Shown piece by piece: positions 39,401 through 52,400 of a stretch of DNA of 64,000 bases. Position numbers and translations under genes: made by a program. Source of the DNA: Gymnorhina tibicen (lineage: Eukaryota > Chordata > Aves > Passeriformes > Artamidae); contig VXAZ01008129.1 of the NCBI GenBank assembly GCA_013399875.1, positions 1,017,136 to 1,081,135 of the forward strand, given 5' to 3'. Position 1 is the stretch's first letter. Each line of letters opens with the position of its first letter. The notes under the pieces are model-generated. The model made no database searches, was not told the DNA's origin, and saw nothing but the letters and a program-made list of their open reading frames with translations.

Positions 39401-40779
39401 ATTTTTGGAACTTGCTATATTAACCTATAATCCTACAGGATATTTTTATTTCTTTAATCTAGATAGGAATATTTGAATTCTGCAGCTATTACATCATTTT
39501 GTTCTCAGGTAAATTCCTTAAGGATACCTCCTCATGTTTTCACATTTTTTCCTGGTTTTAACTAGGTGGCAAAAAGTAGAATGACCACATTTAGCAGCCC
39601 TTTACTGATACAAAATAACACACCTTGAAGTTTAGGATTCCAGTCTCCTTGAGTTAAATTGTTCTACCCATTCAAATCTGATGCATCCTTCTTTATTCTG
39701 CTGCACCTAACATATATTTATAACAAGAGAAAGTCAAATGACCAATATATTTCCAAATCCTGCCAGCTGCTGTGTTTGTAAACTGACCAAGTGCTAATTT
39801 AGCCCATCAAAGCAATTTTCAGCAGACCTTTCTTTTGCTGTTATACAGTCAAACAGATTTCTGTGATGGACAGCTAATAAACATCCAGGCCTGGACTGAC
39901 TCATACACTGTCAAATATCTGTCATGGCAAATTATTCTACGGGATAGAAGAAAAAGGTAGGGCTGCCAAAAATTAAATTATTTTCTTTTGTCTGTCTTTT
40001 TGGCAGGTTTCCTGCCTTTTCAGTAATTCAGTTATTCTAATGCAGTTTCTTGGGGGTCAGCAGTGACTGTATTCCTGCACAAGCAGAACAGGTACTCAGA
40101 CAGGTCCTGCCTGCAACCAAATCACTGGACAAAAAGAAGAGCAGCTTGGATGAAGTACAGAGAGATAAGCAGACCAATTATGTATCATAGAGCAAATTCC
40201 CAGGAGAACCAGAAAGGGAGCCATGGTGTCCAGTGCTTGTCTCAGTGGTGGGTCACTCCTTCCCCTCTTGTTCCACATGGATGTCCCTTGCCTTGGGACC
40301 TTGCTGCTTTTGATACATTGAATTTTCCCATTCTCCTCTGTGAAAAGAGACACATAATTCATTTATTTATTCAACAGCGTCTGCTGCTTCAGCTGCAAAA
40401 TTACCCTTTCTATTTTGCAGAATCCCTGTTGCCTCATTCACTTCTCATTCTTTATCCACTTAAAATACCTATTTATTTTTACTTCTTGTCCAATTTTCAT
40501 TTTGCCTTCTATTTTTCCCAGTCTTATGGCTCCTTCAACATTTTCCAGTTTATGCTGTCATTTTTTCAAAACACCTCCAAGTTTGATCTTTCATAATTCA
40601 TGTGTCCTTTGCTGCCTGTCTTCCCGCTTGAAAATCCCAGTTAGCTGCATTATTTTACTTTCAGGGCTCTCATCCCAGTACAATGGCAAAACTCCTATTG
40701 ATTTCAGTGGAAATGGGGCTCTTGGAGTATTTATGGCTTTGCACAACACACATAAGCCCTGGGCAGGGGGAGACAATGT

Positions 40780-40960
40780 AATTAAGCAATCGGGATGACA
40801 GCCCGCACTGCGCTGCCGATTAATGGGTGTGCAGCGTGTGTAATAAACGTGAGCCTCTGGCACACCTGAGGTGAACATTAATCAGCCCTGTGGTACAACC
40901 TGAAAACTCTGATCATTATGAAATGGGTAGTTAAAACATTAAAATGCCCTTTTTTAAGTG
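40780..40960. promoter_or_regulatory. Candidate regulatory segment
   Basis: A short CpG-bearing block (40790-40850: CAATCGGGATG, CACTGCGCTGCCGATTAATGG) leads into A/T-rich sequence with ATTAATC and GATCATTATG words. This resembles homeodomain-bound enhancer sequence. There is no supporting gene nearby. Confidence 0.2.
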
Positions 40961-41863
40961 ATAGAAATCATTAATCAGGGTAGAGATCTACTCCTGTGTC
41001 CATGACTCCATCAGGCTGCAGTGACTTTCCATCACTGCTCCTCTTTATGCTGCAGAAATAAAGGTGGGACACAAGAAAAAGACAAAGAACAAGCTGTTTG
41101 CCCACTTCACCTGAGAAGGGGTCTGTCTGAGCCCATGGAGGGCTCACTTGCCCCATTACCACCCCCCCTTGAGACCTACAGGAGCTCCTGCCTTGTATCA
41201 CCATTCAAAGAAAACAGAGCCACGAGGTGCTCTGGCCACACTGGGTCACTCAGAGAGGTGCACTGAGTGTGACCACACTGCGCTCAGGCACTGCCTGCTC
41301 TCTTGTTTGCACAGGAGAGAACCGATAGCTACTTTCAGAATCAATCACCATGGCTTTTAAATTCATTAAGCTTGGAATCACAACCCTGCTGAAACAGTAC
41401 TAAGCCTGTTTTGCACTAAGGATTATGTGAGGCACCTCATCCCCTTTGGAAAACCCAGTGCTGCATGCCTCTGCTGACATCCCACTCACTCTTCCCCCAC
41501 ATAGCTCGGGGCTCACCTGTAGCCTCTGGTGCTTTTCTGACCAGACACCTTCAGATTCACAACCTAATATCATTTTCCTGTAGCCTTAGCCTCCCAGATG
41601 CCTTTTGACAGCCAGACCTCCTATTGCCTGCACGCTCTGCTGGGGCCATCCGCAGAGGTGGTGAGGAGGAGGGAATCCAATAATGGGTAATGGTGAGCCT
41701 GCAGGTGTAGCACCTGCCATGACACCCTCTGCTCCGTGCTGCACTCTCCAACACTTTGGGACAAACCTTCTCCCACCCTCCTTCCGTCTCCTACCAGAAA
41801 AGCTGTGCTCAGATGGTAAGAGAGGCTGAAACCCACACCCCCACACTGGGGGCTGAACTGTTC

Positions 41864-42485
41864 TCACTGGTGTCCCAGATAATTCTGCTTTAAGTTATCA
41901 GACCTCCTCCTGTGAATCAGCTTTCGAGTGGTGAACAAGATAAAAAAGAAGCAAGTAGAAACAGTAACATCAGAAACCAGTCGAGAAGCAGATCTCATGC
42001 AACAAAGACTGAAGCTTTCTGTTGTCCAGTGCTTTTCCCCAACACAGAGAACAATGCAAAAGACCCAGTCCTCCAAATTCCACACCTCACTAAACAGCTT
42101 CTTTCTCTCCATGAGCATTGGGAAGGGCAGCTCGATGTTATGTTTGTTTTCCAATTTAAGGCTCATGCCAACACGTTCCAAAAGTGTTGGCATTTTCATT
42201 TTGTTCAACTTAATGGAGGGTGACTCAAACCTTAAGCTGTTTGATTTTGGAAAGCAAATCAAGTATACAGTGCAGCAGAGGGTGAGGAATGCTACAGCTC
42301 CGTACCAGAGACATATTTCAAAGCAAATTTCTCTGTTTCCTTTCCAGAACAATTCGGATCCCTGTTCAGTTCTGTTGTATCCATACATTTCCTTTCTTAA
42401 GGGACCTACCACAAGTTCCAGACATCCAATAGGTTCACATGCCTGCCATTTCTTTCTTTTTTTTTTGACTTCTGTGAATCACTGA
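41864..42485. other. Overlapping long open frames on both strands, no homology recognised
   Basis: A minus-strand frame of 182 codons (41864-42412) and a plus-strand frame of 185 codons (41928-42485) overlap for about 485 bases, and a second plus frame is open at 41912-42223. The predicted proteins have no domain, signal peptide or repeat I recognise. Stop-poor sequence that is open in several frames at once more often reflects composition than coding. I list it as an oddity, not as a gene. Confidence 0.3.
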
Positions 42486-42998
42486 CACCTCCTTCCAACT
42501 CTCTCAAAGCTAAACTGGCACGAGTCTCTCTATCCTTTCTACAGTAAGCACAGCCAGAATGGCCACAGAGCACAGCAAGAGGTCTAAGCTCTCACACACA
42601 CCGAGGTGTTCCTCCTCAGTGCTGCCAAAGGAGCACCAAACCTTATTTGGCCCCTGAGGCCTTTTGCACGTACAGCCGGTTTTCTACAAGCTGGGCACCG
42701 ATGTATCCCACCCCATCAGTCCCTTTGGTGTCATGCTATATCATGCAGGTGCACAGGTAAGTTTCAGACAGTGATGATTTTTCTTTTTTGGTAATATTTG
42801 CTTTGCAGGTCTGTAGCACAATTAACCAGGCTGGATCCCAGCAGAGATTTTGGGGTTTATCATTTTTTCCCGCACCTGCAAACTGCAATGTTCTGGGGAA
42901 GCAGTGAAACATCAGAGATAGGCACCAGACATTTTGTAACTAAACCAAAGCTTTCTGCTTTCATCAAGAGAAGAAATATCCTAGAAGAAGAGTATGTG

Positions 42999-43214
42999 CC
43001 ACAATTCTTCACTGGGAGGGTGGTGAGGCATTGCAACAGGCTGCCCAGAGAAGCTGTGGATGCCCCTGGGGGTGTTTAAAGCCAGGCTGGATGAGGCTTT
43101 GAGCACTAGACCACATGGTTTAGTAGAAGGGTTCCCTGCCCATGGCAGAGGTGTTGGAACTAGATGATCTTTAAAGGTCCTTTCCAACCCAAACCATTCT
43201 ATGCTTCTATGAAT
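42999..43214 (+). mobile_element. CR1 LINE 3' end, short 5'-truncated copy
   Basis: The plus strand reads ATTCTTCACTGGGAGGGTGG, then GGCTGCCCAGAGAAGCTGTG and GCCAGGCTGGATGAGGCTTTG, then GTTGGAACTAGATGATCTTT and GGTCCTTTCCAACCCAAACC, ending in ATTCTATGCTTCTATGAAT at 43196-43214. This is the standard CR1 tail, with its terminal short repeat preserved. The first part still encodes the last residues of the polymerase (FFTGRVVRHCNRLPREAVDAP), followed by a stop at about 43080. It is less decayed than the copy at 30034-30864, so probably younger. Confidence 0.96.
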
Positions 43215-45915
43215 CAGAAGCAGTAATCTAAGCATTTGCTTCTCAGAGCTGAACTCGGCAATATAGAAGAGAATACAAACAGCGTGTTTTATACAAAATA
43301 AAACCAGAAACAGCAGGTTTTGAGGGCTCAGCAGAACTTTTTAATTTCTAAATCACATAACCAGCTGGCAGCTCTGTAGTTGTGCATGAGGGGGCACAAC
43401 TTGCCGCAGTGCCCATGGGCAGTAAGATATTGAAACCTTCTCTGGAGACTCTGCTCTGGGCACGAAGGGAGCTGCACACCCAGACACGGCCACAGTTGCT
43501 GGAGCAAATCAGAGTTAACATTAACGAAGCCACAGAACAAATGCAAATCATCAGAGGCCTGTCATTTAAATGGCAACCTGGGAGCAAATAAAGGCTGAGG
43601 CAAGTGACTAGCTAGAATTAGATCTGGGAGGATTAAAGAGGAGGCCCTTCTGAAGAAGAAAATTTCTGAGTGTCTCTTTGTTCAGCCTTTACCCATCTAA
43701 TCTGAAATACTCAAGCCTATTTCAAAGTATTCGATTTTGGTTTTATTTTTTTTAAAAAAACATAAATGAATCACTCTTTTGGCTGTGACAGTCAGCTCTC
43801 CAGCTAGTAAGAAAAATTCAGAAGTTTTTGTAGTAAATAGCTTCCAGCAGAGAATGATTAGCATGAAGATTGACTGTGTGATTTGCCATAGTATATGGTA
43901 AATGTTTTCTGCAACTAAATAAGAAGAGCATGATCCTACTCTGTGGGAGGGCTGGCTTTAACTGCTCAGAACATCCCAGGGAAAAATAGGTGCTCTTAAA
44001 AAAACTGTAAAAGAAGCACTAAACAGTGTTTTCTCTTTCCACGCGGAAGGTCAGGATGACCTAGCACTGTTGCCGTAACATTTTCAGCTTAGAGGATGAT
44101 AATTACAGGTACATCTCCACCTTCAGTTCTGAGAGAAAACACCACGCTTGGCATTAATCACCCCTTCAGTACCAAGAAGTTGTGTGTGGCCCCCAGTGTC
44201 TTTCACTGGGACCAGCAGACCTGTGGCAGGGGTGAAGGCAGCTCTGACCTGAGCTCTCAGCCTCGTACAGCTGGGTTGTGCTTCCACGTCCACCAGAGCT
44301 ACAAGAGGGCTGTGTTATTAAAAAAGCAGACATCCTCAAATGCACAATAAACTCTTAACAATGACCCACATCCTATTCCTCGCCTCGTTTCCCCAAAATG
44401 ATGAAAAGCCTGCCTTCTACCTACCAAATACACAACTAGACACCCCCATCATGTGTCTGCTCAGCCTGCTTGCTTTAATGAAAATATATTCTAGAGAGAA
44501 GGCTCCCACACCGTCACTCAGAACAAATATGCAAAATTAATAGCATATTTCAAGATCTTTGCAGACACAATCCCATTTTCTGTGATGGAAAGAGCCTATT
44601 TTGGAGAAAAGCAAGCAGTGCATTTGCCTGGGGCCCCGGGAAAATGTGCAAACCCTCCAGAGTATCCTTGACAGAAGAAAAGGATCCATCTGTCTCAGGT
44701 CTCCACTTCTCACAGTGCACAAATAACACTTCTAGAAGCAGCCTTGAATCATCAGGGCTGCTTTACTGCATCACTCACACCGCAGCACTGCTGAGGAGAG
44801 AACTGGGGCAAGGCAGAACCTCTCTCTGTAACTGGGCACCTTCAGAGCAGGGAAAAAAGTTGCGAAAAAGGAGTCCTTTAATTTCTCCTCCATCTCTTTC
44901 ATATTCAAAAGAGAAGGGAAGGGGGTGCTCAGACTTGGGAGAGGAGAGATGGGTTGTGGGCAGATGCTGGAATTTAAGACAGTTGTTTGGCAGCAGGTAG
45001 CTTTTCATAAAATGCTCCATGACTCAGTCTCATCTGAGGCTTTGCAAGCAGAGGAGAGACTCAAGAACACTTCAGTCATTACTTCGGATTCCCTGACTTT
45101 CAGACAGGTGCACGTGCTCAAAAACCCAACAAAAATGTTATCATCAGTGCTGCAGAGACCCTGTGGGGGATACTAAGGATGATTTCCCTGTCTGGTTTTT
45201 CGTTTCACTTACCCTTCTCTAGCTGGTAGTATCAATACACTAACATTATTCTCCTTTCTGCTTTAATTTGGGCTTGGAGCTCCCTTAAACTGATTTAATG
45301 CTTACTTAAGAAGCTGTGTTACTTGCAGCAAGAGATGGCTTTTACTGAGAGCATTTCCCCCAATGACTTTTTAATCTTCCTACCCTTGACCTTTCAGTTC
45401 AAAATATTAAACAAATCACAAGCTATTACTTGTACTTATTAGGCCATTAAAAGCCAAATCCACCTTTTCCCAAAAGCTGTGTAGGGGAAGGGGAGCCCAA
45501 AGCAAGAAGGTCTATATAATTATAGTGCTAAAGACCAAACATATGTGAATTATTCTTGTGACATTTTCCATTCTTGGTGCCATCTTCATAATGAAAATGA
45601 GGTGCCAGAAGCTTCATTCCCCATACCCAAGCTTTATGTGATTTCAGTTATGTGCTACATTACTTTGAGGTTTTTCAATATTTGGAAGCTGGGCCAGCTA
45701 GCCATTCTCCTAAATTTCTGACTACACACTTAACAACCCATGGAGAGGAATACATTTTAAGACCCAAGTCCTCAGCCTATATAAATGCACAGATATGGAA
45801 AATCTTATGCCAAAGCTCTTCTGTGCACTGTGCCCACTAAAAGGCAGGAGAGAGAGAACTGCAAAAGGTTGAAGATCTAGAAAGATTTTTTAGTGAAACA
45901 GAAATTTTAAGGAAA
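43215..45915. other. Intergenic DNA, no gene recognised
   Basis: No recognisable gene or element. The open frame at 44644-45000 (118 codons) has no recognised homology. Confidence 0.55.
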
Positions 45916-46044
45916 ACAACAACAACAACAACAAAAACCTACACAAACTTTTAGGACCAAGAGGTTTAAGAACATCTGCAATAAAAAACACCAAAAAAAG
46001 CCTACAGAAACTTCCAGGAGCAAGAGGTCTAAGAACAGCTGCAA
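45916..46044 (+). repeat. 63-bp-period tandem duplication with A/C-rich spacers and an (AAC)n tract
   Basis: An (AAC)n run (about 45916-45932) leads into copy 1 (45938-45981). Copy 2 is at 46001-46044. The two 44-base cores match at 38 of 44 positions with no gaps, and each is preceded by an A/C-rich run. Both contain AAGAGGT and CTGCAA words. It looks like an old two-unit tandem duplication. Confidence 0.9.
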
Positions 46045-48108
46045 GGTTTGGCAGTGTTGATGGTATTTTAGATGAAGTAGCTATTACAGAACAGGACAGT
46101 TTACAGCAATAGATATCACAGTAGTTTCCTTCTCTTTCTTCCAGTGACTACATTTCAGACAAAATCCCATTCATTTAGTTTGCCATGATATTTTTTTAAG
46201 TTCAAGTGGCCTGTGGAGAATGTGAAAGGGCATCGTATATCAGTGTACTATGACAAATACTTCTATGTCCAACGCTGCCGAATAGCAGCATTTATTCACC
46301 TGTTTCTGCTCAATCCAACCCTGACATGGGGAGCTGCAGCACATTAACTTGAAATGCTGAATTTTGAGCTGCTTTCCAAAAGGGCAAAAAGCTCATGTCT
46401 GTGAGGAAGTGGGAGATGTTCAGGTGCAAGCCAATATATATTAAAGAGCATGACTTCCAAGTGCAGAATCAAAAGAAGGTGTTAATAAAAGGTATATTTG
46501 AGGGAGGTCTTTACTAGTATTTTAATTTGCAATGGAGGAACCACAGACCTCCCAGAGCTCCTGCAACAGCCTGAGGTGATGAAGAACAGGTGCCTGGGTG
46601 TTTCACTCTTCCCTGGCAGAGGAAGGTCAGCTTGTGCCCTGCTAAGGCTTATGTTACAGCAAGACAGTGGAAGGCATGGTTCTCAGCCCAGAAGAAGTTT
46701 TATGAGGTTTGGTGTTATTGCTTGCATTATTACTGCCCGTGCCTTCACAAGGGCATTAACAGACAAGGAAAGGGCTGGAATGCTTACAGGCAGGGAGCTT
46801 CCAAGTGGCACTTTCACCCGACCCTTGAGTGTCTGCAACCCATTCTTCTTAGCAGACCTCTTCACACTTAGAGGTTACCAAGTTTCACAGCCAACCCCCT
46901 GTAACAAGATGAGGGTGATGAACATTTTGCTTCTAAAGCAGCAAACTCGATGTTACTTTCACTCCACTCAGCTGAGCACACATTACAGTGCTGTCTTGGT
47001 CTCTGCTAACAATCATAAAGAGATATCAGACATTTCCTAAGAATCAGGTTACAAAAATGTAGCTCAGAGACATGCAAGGACATAAAAATTCCAATGAGAT
47101 AAAAGCATCCCTGTTTACATAGCGATTCTGCTTCATTAGACTCAATGTTGCTTCATTATATTCAATGCCATTTAGTTTTGATGTTCATTTCAAGGCTGCT
47201 TGTTTATGCTGAGACAGAGAGGGGGAAACACAGTAAAAACTCTGGGCTGAATGCTGAAATGGATTTTAATATGCAATAAAATGTATATATCATGTTCTAG
47301 TTAAGACAGCATCACTATTTGCTTACATATGTTACTGTACAAACTATATCCTAAAACTTAAATTTGCCTTCACTAAATCCCATAAGCAGAGAAACTCTTG
47401 ATTGAAACAGCTCAGAAACTATTCAGAACAGAGGTATCTTTTTCACCTATTTATGCATACTTTCTGCTAGGTGACATCCACTCCTATTCAGGGCTTTAAA
47501 TAAACTTTTTTTCCCCCTCAGGGATGAATTTCACTTATTAGTATTGATGCATACGTCCATCTGGAGTCTTTTGCCAATGGTAAAAATCCAAGGGACATGG
47601 GCTGGTACCTTTGAGGCAGAACAGACTACTTGCCACGCTGTAAAATTGCCTACTTTCTTAAAATGCTTTTTATCAAATTTCTTATATGCAGCAGCTCAAA
47701 CCCACCAAGGGTTTAATTTTTCATTTTATTGTATGCTATTTTCACATCTTGCTATAGGGTTTCCCCGAAAGTGCATAAACTCATTTTAATTGTTCCCAGT
47801 GCTGATTCCCATTTAATTAAACAGTAGTACTCTAGCAAGATTTATTATACAGAAACTGAGACTTTTTTAAAGTTGTAACGGAACATATAATAGATGTGTC
47901 ACATTTTAAAAGCCTAATTAAACCTATTGTTTCTCTATGTCCTCAGCATGTCTCTCTCAAGTGTAAGATATAATTTTAAATAGCTGAGATGTTTATTTCC
48001 ATGATCATATGATCCACATTTTGGGTGGTTGCTCCGGGCAAAGTGAACGGAGCTGTCAGTAAGAGTACATGTGGTGTGGGGCACTGAATATAACTCAGAG
48101 AAGTGAAA
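46045..48108. other. Intergenic DNA with one long open frame, no gene recognised
   Basis: A plus-strand frame of 180 codons spans 46498-47040, with a second plus frame (46590-46871) and a minus frame (46683-46865) open across the same DNA. The translation shows no domain I recognise. The multi-frame openness argues against a real protein. The rest is A/T-rich and featureless. Confidence 0.5.
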
Positions 48109-48136
48109 GGAGTGAGAACCAGAGGAGTGAGAACCA
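48109..48136 (+). repeat. 13-bp direct repeat
   Basis: GGAGTGAGAACCA occurs at 48109-48121 and 48124-48136, separated by two bases. Minor slippage product. Confidence 0.85.
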
Positions 48137-48889
48137 AAAGGTTTCGCCTTTTATGGGTTTTGTCTGATGTCCTTGGATGTGAAAGGGTGCTGACTCAGGC
48201 TTAGGGAGGCAGGTGGAAACCCAGTCCCATTCCCTCCTAATGTGTACAGCTCTCTGCCCTTCTACACCCCCAAACTGAGCCTGAGCCCTGCAGAGATGAA
48301 CAGGGGAGAGCTGGATGACCAAGGAGCCTTTCCAACCTCACCAAAGAGCCTTTATAAGACAAACAAACTCATCACTAGGGTGGTGGAGGGGCTGGGTTTT
48401 ATCTGCCTGCAGCAGGGAGCAGAGGTGTCTCTTAAATCAGCAAGGAGGACAGAGAAGGGTGCAACCAGCCAGTGCCAGCAGAGGAGCACAGCAGGCACGG
48501 GGATGCTTTCCTTCAGGGATGCCTCCCAGGACAGGCTGTTCTGAACTGCCCCTTCCTCGGGGATGTGCCTCATAAATAAAAGACATTTGTCTGGAGCTGG
48601 CTGGGACAGCAGCTTTGCATGAGCTTCCCCCTCCTAGCTCAGGGGTTCTGGTGCTGGGTTTCTTTAACCACCTCACGTGCCAGCTCTCAGATGCTAAAAG
48701 GAAATAAAATAACAGTGATTATTAGGACAGAGCCGGGTAGGATTTTTTCCAAAGCGCCCAGCATTAAGCGGACTCAGCTCCCAAAATGGAATCTCCCAGC
48801 ACTTACAAGGGTAATTAGACTACAGCCTGCCTTTCTAAGAGAAATTCCCCCTTATCTGTAATCTCGGAACAGAAGAGAGGTGCAGCATT

Positions 48890-49030
48890 TCGGAGACAAG
48901 CTGAGCTCCAGCCGAGGGAGGATTTGAGCCCGTGAGGCCAAACTCGGCTGCCCCAGCGGTGTTTGAGCAGCGGAGCAGAACCCAGGGCTCGCCTCAGAGC
49001 TGTTCCTGCCGTGAGCGGAGCCGCTGCACC
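48890..49030. promoter_or_regulatory. Small CpG cluster
   Basis: About nine CpG dinucleotides fall within roughly 140 bases (for example CCGAGGG, CTCGGCTG, AGCGGTG, GAGCGGAGCCGC), against a CpG-depleted background. It is too short for a classical CpG island. It may be a small unmethylated regulatory element or an unannotated promoter. No TATA box or open frame of known identity follows. Confidence 0.35.
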
Positions 49031-49480
49031 CCATCCCTTCTGCACAGTTAATACAATCACAGCTCATTTTAAAGGCAATCAAATACAGCCAGTCCCTAAA
49101 AATGAGAATAATAACAGGCACCAAGGGAGGCAAATTCCCTTAGAGATCATTGGAGATTATCTTAGAGAAGAAAATTCAGTACAAGCTCGACACAAGATGT
49201 AATAACTCCTGAGAAACACCCTTTAATGGAGAAACAGAAGCACGGTGGTTATTTAGACTTTGGCATCTATAACCTCTTATAGTGACGAATACACTGTAAT
49301 TATTTAGTCTTAAATAAGTAATCACTTTTTTCCTGCTTTAATATTCTGAAAATAATTATATTACTTGAGGTTCATTAACTGTTTCCAGCAGAATAACCAG
49401 CTTTATTTAATTAGCTGGATGAAGCTTTTTAGTTACTTATTTTCTTTCCATCACTGATTAAACATTAGTTTCAGAAGATT
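49031..49480. promoter_or_regulatory. Candidate A/T-rich regulatory segment beside the CpG cluster
   Basis: Directly right of the CpG cluster lies complex A/T-rich DNA with GTTAATAC (near 49046), repeated TAATTA-type cores (for example near 49297, 49354 and 49409) and GATTAAAC (near 49456). A CpG cluster next to homeobox-site-rich DNA is a common enhancer layout. Function and conservation are inferred only. Confidence 0.25.
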
Positions 49481-52400
49481 AGCAGCCATTTTCTCCCAGT
49501 CAGTATGCTCTCTGGTTTATAATCTTTCCATGAGAGAAAAAAAATTACAGTAAATCAAACTGAAATGCTGTGCTTACTTAGAAAAGACATCAGTGAGAAA
49601 TAAGGTTTGCTGAACTCTTTCATCCACTATCCCATCCTTAGCAGTGGAAATGGTAAAATGTTCAAAAGCAAAATGAATACCACTTGTAAGGGACCAGATT
49701 CTCTTGCTACACCCTTGTTATTGAGCAAGAACTGTGCTCTGGTTATCCTCAAAGGGACACCGGCATGACATCAGCATAAACCTGATTTAATACACCAGCC
49801 GTGAATTCCACTCACCTAGATTTGATACCACAGCACATTGCTTCACATATTGAAATATGAGCTGTTGCTCTCCCAATCCAATTCCAGCACATTACGGGCA
49901 TCAAACATTGAGGATTTATTCTTTTCCTTAAATCTGACTTTAGGCAATTCCTACAGCAGTCAGTTCTACATGTTTTCTGTAGAAGTGGTGAGTCAAACCT
50001 GCCCCTGCATGCTTCAGCTGACCAAAAAGGACAAAATAAGTAAGTGTGCATTTATGAGAACTTTTTGACAAAGTACAACTCCGCTACCCTGGAAGAAAAG
50101 GGGGGTGGACGGTAGGGGAATGGCGAAAGTAAGGAAGAAAGCATCTTGGAAACAGATGCTGTCTGTCTCTTTACCAAGATCACCATCCAGGCAGCGAACA
50201 GCCCTGCCGTCCTCCAGCCTGCCAAGTGCAGGGAGACGAGGGTTGCAGGCTGTGGTCCGTGGCCAGGACCCTGGGCTACTGGGAATCCAGCAGAGGCTCA
50301 GCAGGTGAGGAATATTTTTATCAATAATTTACATTCCTATGCAAAGGACCAGTCACTGCAGAAATCATTAGCCACCTTGCTGAACACCATCTAAACTCCA
50401 CAGTGACAAAGACCTGGACCACCAAAACCAAACGATCATGGGATGGCAACATAACTTCTACTACATTAACAGAGAATCAACACCTTTGTAGAAACAAGAT
50501 CCAGCCACATCAGCTGTCTGCTACTGTCTTATCTTTTCAAAATTTTAGCAAACAGAACCTCCACATCTACAAATCATACAAATACAAGCATTCAATTTTA
50601 TATCCCTCCTTTCAGTAGGGAAGGAAATATTGTCTCAGCTTGCTTAGCCTGTTAATTTTCGTGCCCTTCACAAATTGTGTTAGTCTGCAGCAGCAAAGCC
50701 AGAGCTTTCCCACTGTCCCTGCAGCACATTCCCTTGGAACTAAGTGCAGCCAAGCAAATGCATGACTGCAGACTTCAAAAAGATGCACTGCTTTGATGTG
50801 CCATGGGTTTCAGGTAGTGAGTATTAGCAGGGGGGTCAGGACTTGTATATGAATCTTTAGTGAGGGCATAAATCTATTTCATCATCAATAATAGACATTT
50901 GAAATGAAAATGCAATTTGTCTTGACTGAAAATTACAAAGTTCTATAGACTGTAATATTTAATTATTAGTCACTGTTACCTTTCCTGTGCTCAAGGCCTT
51001 TTTTTGCCAGAATCATACAAACACAGACCTAAACTCTCAGTTACGTCAAAGATCTTTTCACACTTGCCATCCTAAAACAACTTTACTGCAAACTGCAGTT
51101 ACAGGAGGAATTCAGCCTAAATATTCCTGCATGGCATGTGCAACGGATGTCCACGTAAGGACCCCTGCAGCAGAGGGAATGGTGCACTAGAGGAAGAATT
51201 TGGGAAGAGCCTTGTTTATTTGCACAAAATCAATACCCAGCCAGCCAGCAGTCAGAATTCAGACAGCACTTAACACCTATTGTCAGTATAGTTGTTTACA
51301 TGATCTCTTTGAGCATTATATACATTTTCACAGTGGGCAAAATCTGCCCAGAACTCAACAAAACATGCCCATCTATTGTCTGGGTGTTACAGAAGAAAGA
51401 TGAAAGTCAGATAGAGAAAGGGATTGCTCTCTTTTCAGGAAAGTGATGGGGTCATGAAGCAAAAAAAGATTTCAGGCTCTCATTTCCTCCCTGCATAAGC
51501 AGTTACTAAGTTAGAGAAAGTCTCTTTACAGAAGAAGGACTTGATGTGTGTAAAGGATGAGGGAAAAATCATAGCAGGCAGCACTTGGGTTCCCATATTC
51601 CCAGAGCAAGACTGAAGTTGGAGGATTACAAATTCAGCAAAGCAAAGTTTCTCCTTTAAATATAGTACAACTTGGCAGGCTATTAAAATTCCCTGTAAGA
51701 GCGATGGTATTGGGGTACTTTAATTGTTTATTAGTAAAACTCTTCAGTGCAAAATAATAAAAACACAAATTCTTCAGGATTAAAGGACAAAATTTTGGGG
51801 TTTTTTTAAGATCTTATGCTAAGCATGTTATTCCGTTTCCCTGTCCCTCAAAATCTGGCTTGCAGCAAAACTGGAGGATGAAGCCAACAGCTCTGAATCA
51901 GATACAGCACTGACTTCAGACACCAACTTCATTGACTCCAGTGAGTCAGTCTGGGCCACCACAATAAATTTGCACCACGAGCAAGTTCACTGCTGCAATT
52001 CAGCCAGTCTGTAAGGGGAGCTCCTCATTAAGCAAAGGGACTCCTGTTCAAGGAGGATAACTACAATCTCGATCCAGCATTAACTGGCAAAGACTGTAGC
52101 TCTACAGACTTCCAAAAATTTCAAGCTTGTGGCTTTGACAGCCATTTCACAGATGCTCCTTCCCTCCAGCTCCGAGCCTCTCTGCTGGCTCTGTCCTGCT
52201 TTTCTATACTTCGTTGGCATCCCACAGCTCTGAAAACTATCACTTGCTCTAAATTTTCTAGTCCATGCTCATAGCCAGCAACTGTGTTTGTTGTTGCTCC
52301 TTTTTGACTTAGTATTATCATCTTGATTGACTAAATGGCAAATATTTCAAAAGCTGATGTGTTTTTCAACTCACCATCTACAAAATAAGCATTTAACGCT

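Larger units (their letters stand above)
32553..42998. other. Intergenic DNA, no gene recognised
   Basis: No recognisable gene, RNA gene or mobile element. The longest open frames are 36469-36867 (minus, 132 codons), 40063-40596 (plus, 177 codons) and the opposed pair at 41864-42485. None shows a family signature or splice sites I would trust. Two segments with enhancer-like composition are listed at 36020-36470 and 40780-40960. Confidence 0.5.

Noticed and set aside
42798..43079. Plus-strand 93-codon frame as a gene
   Set aside because: Its C-terminal third is the end of the CR1 polymerase. The upstream part shows no homology and is likely chance.
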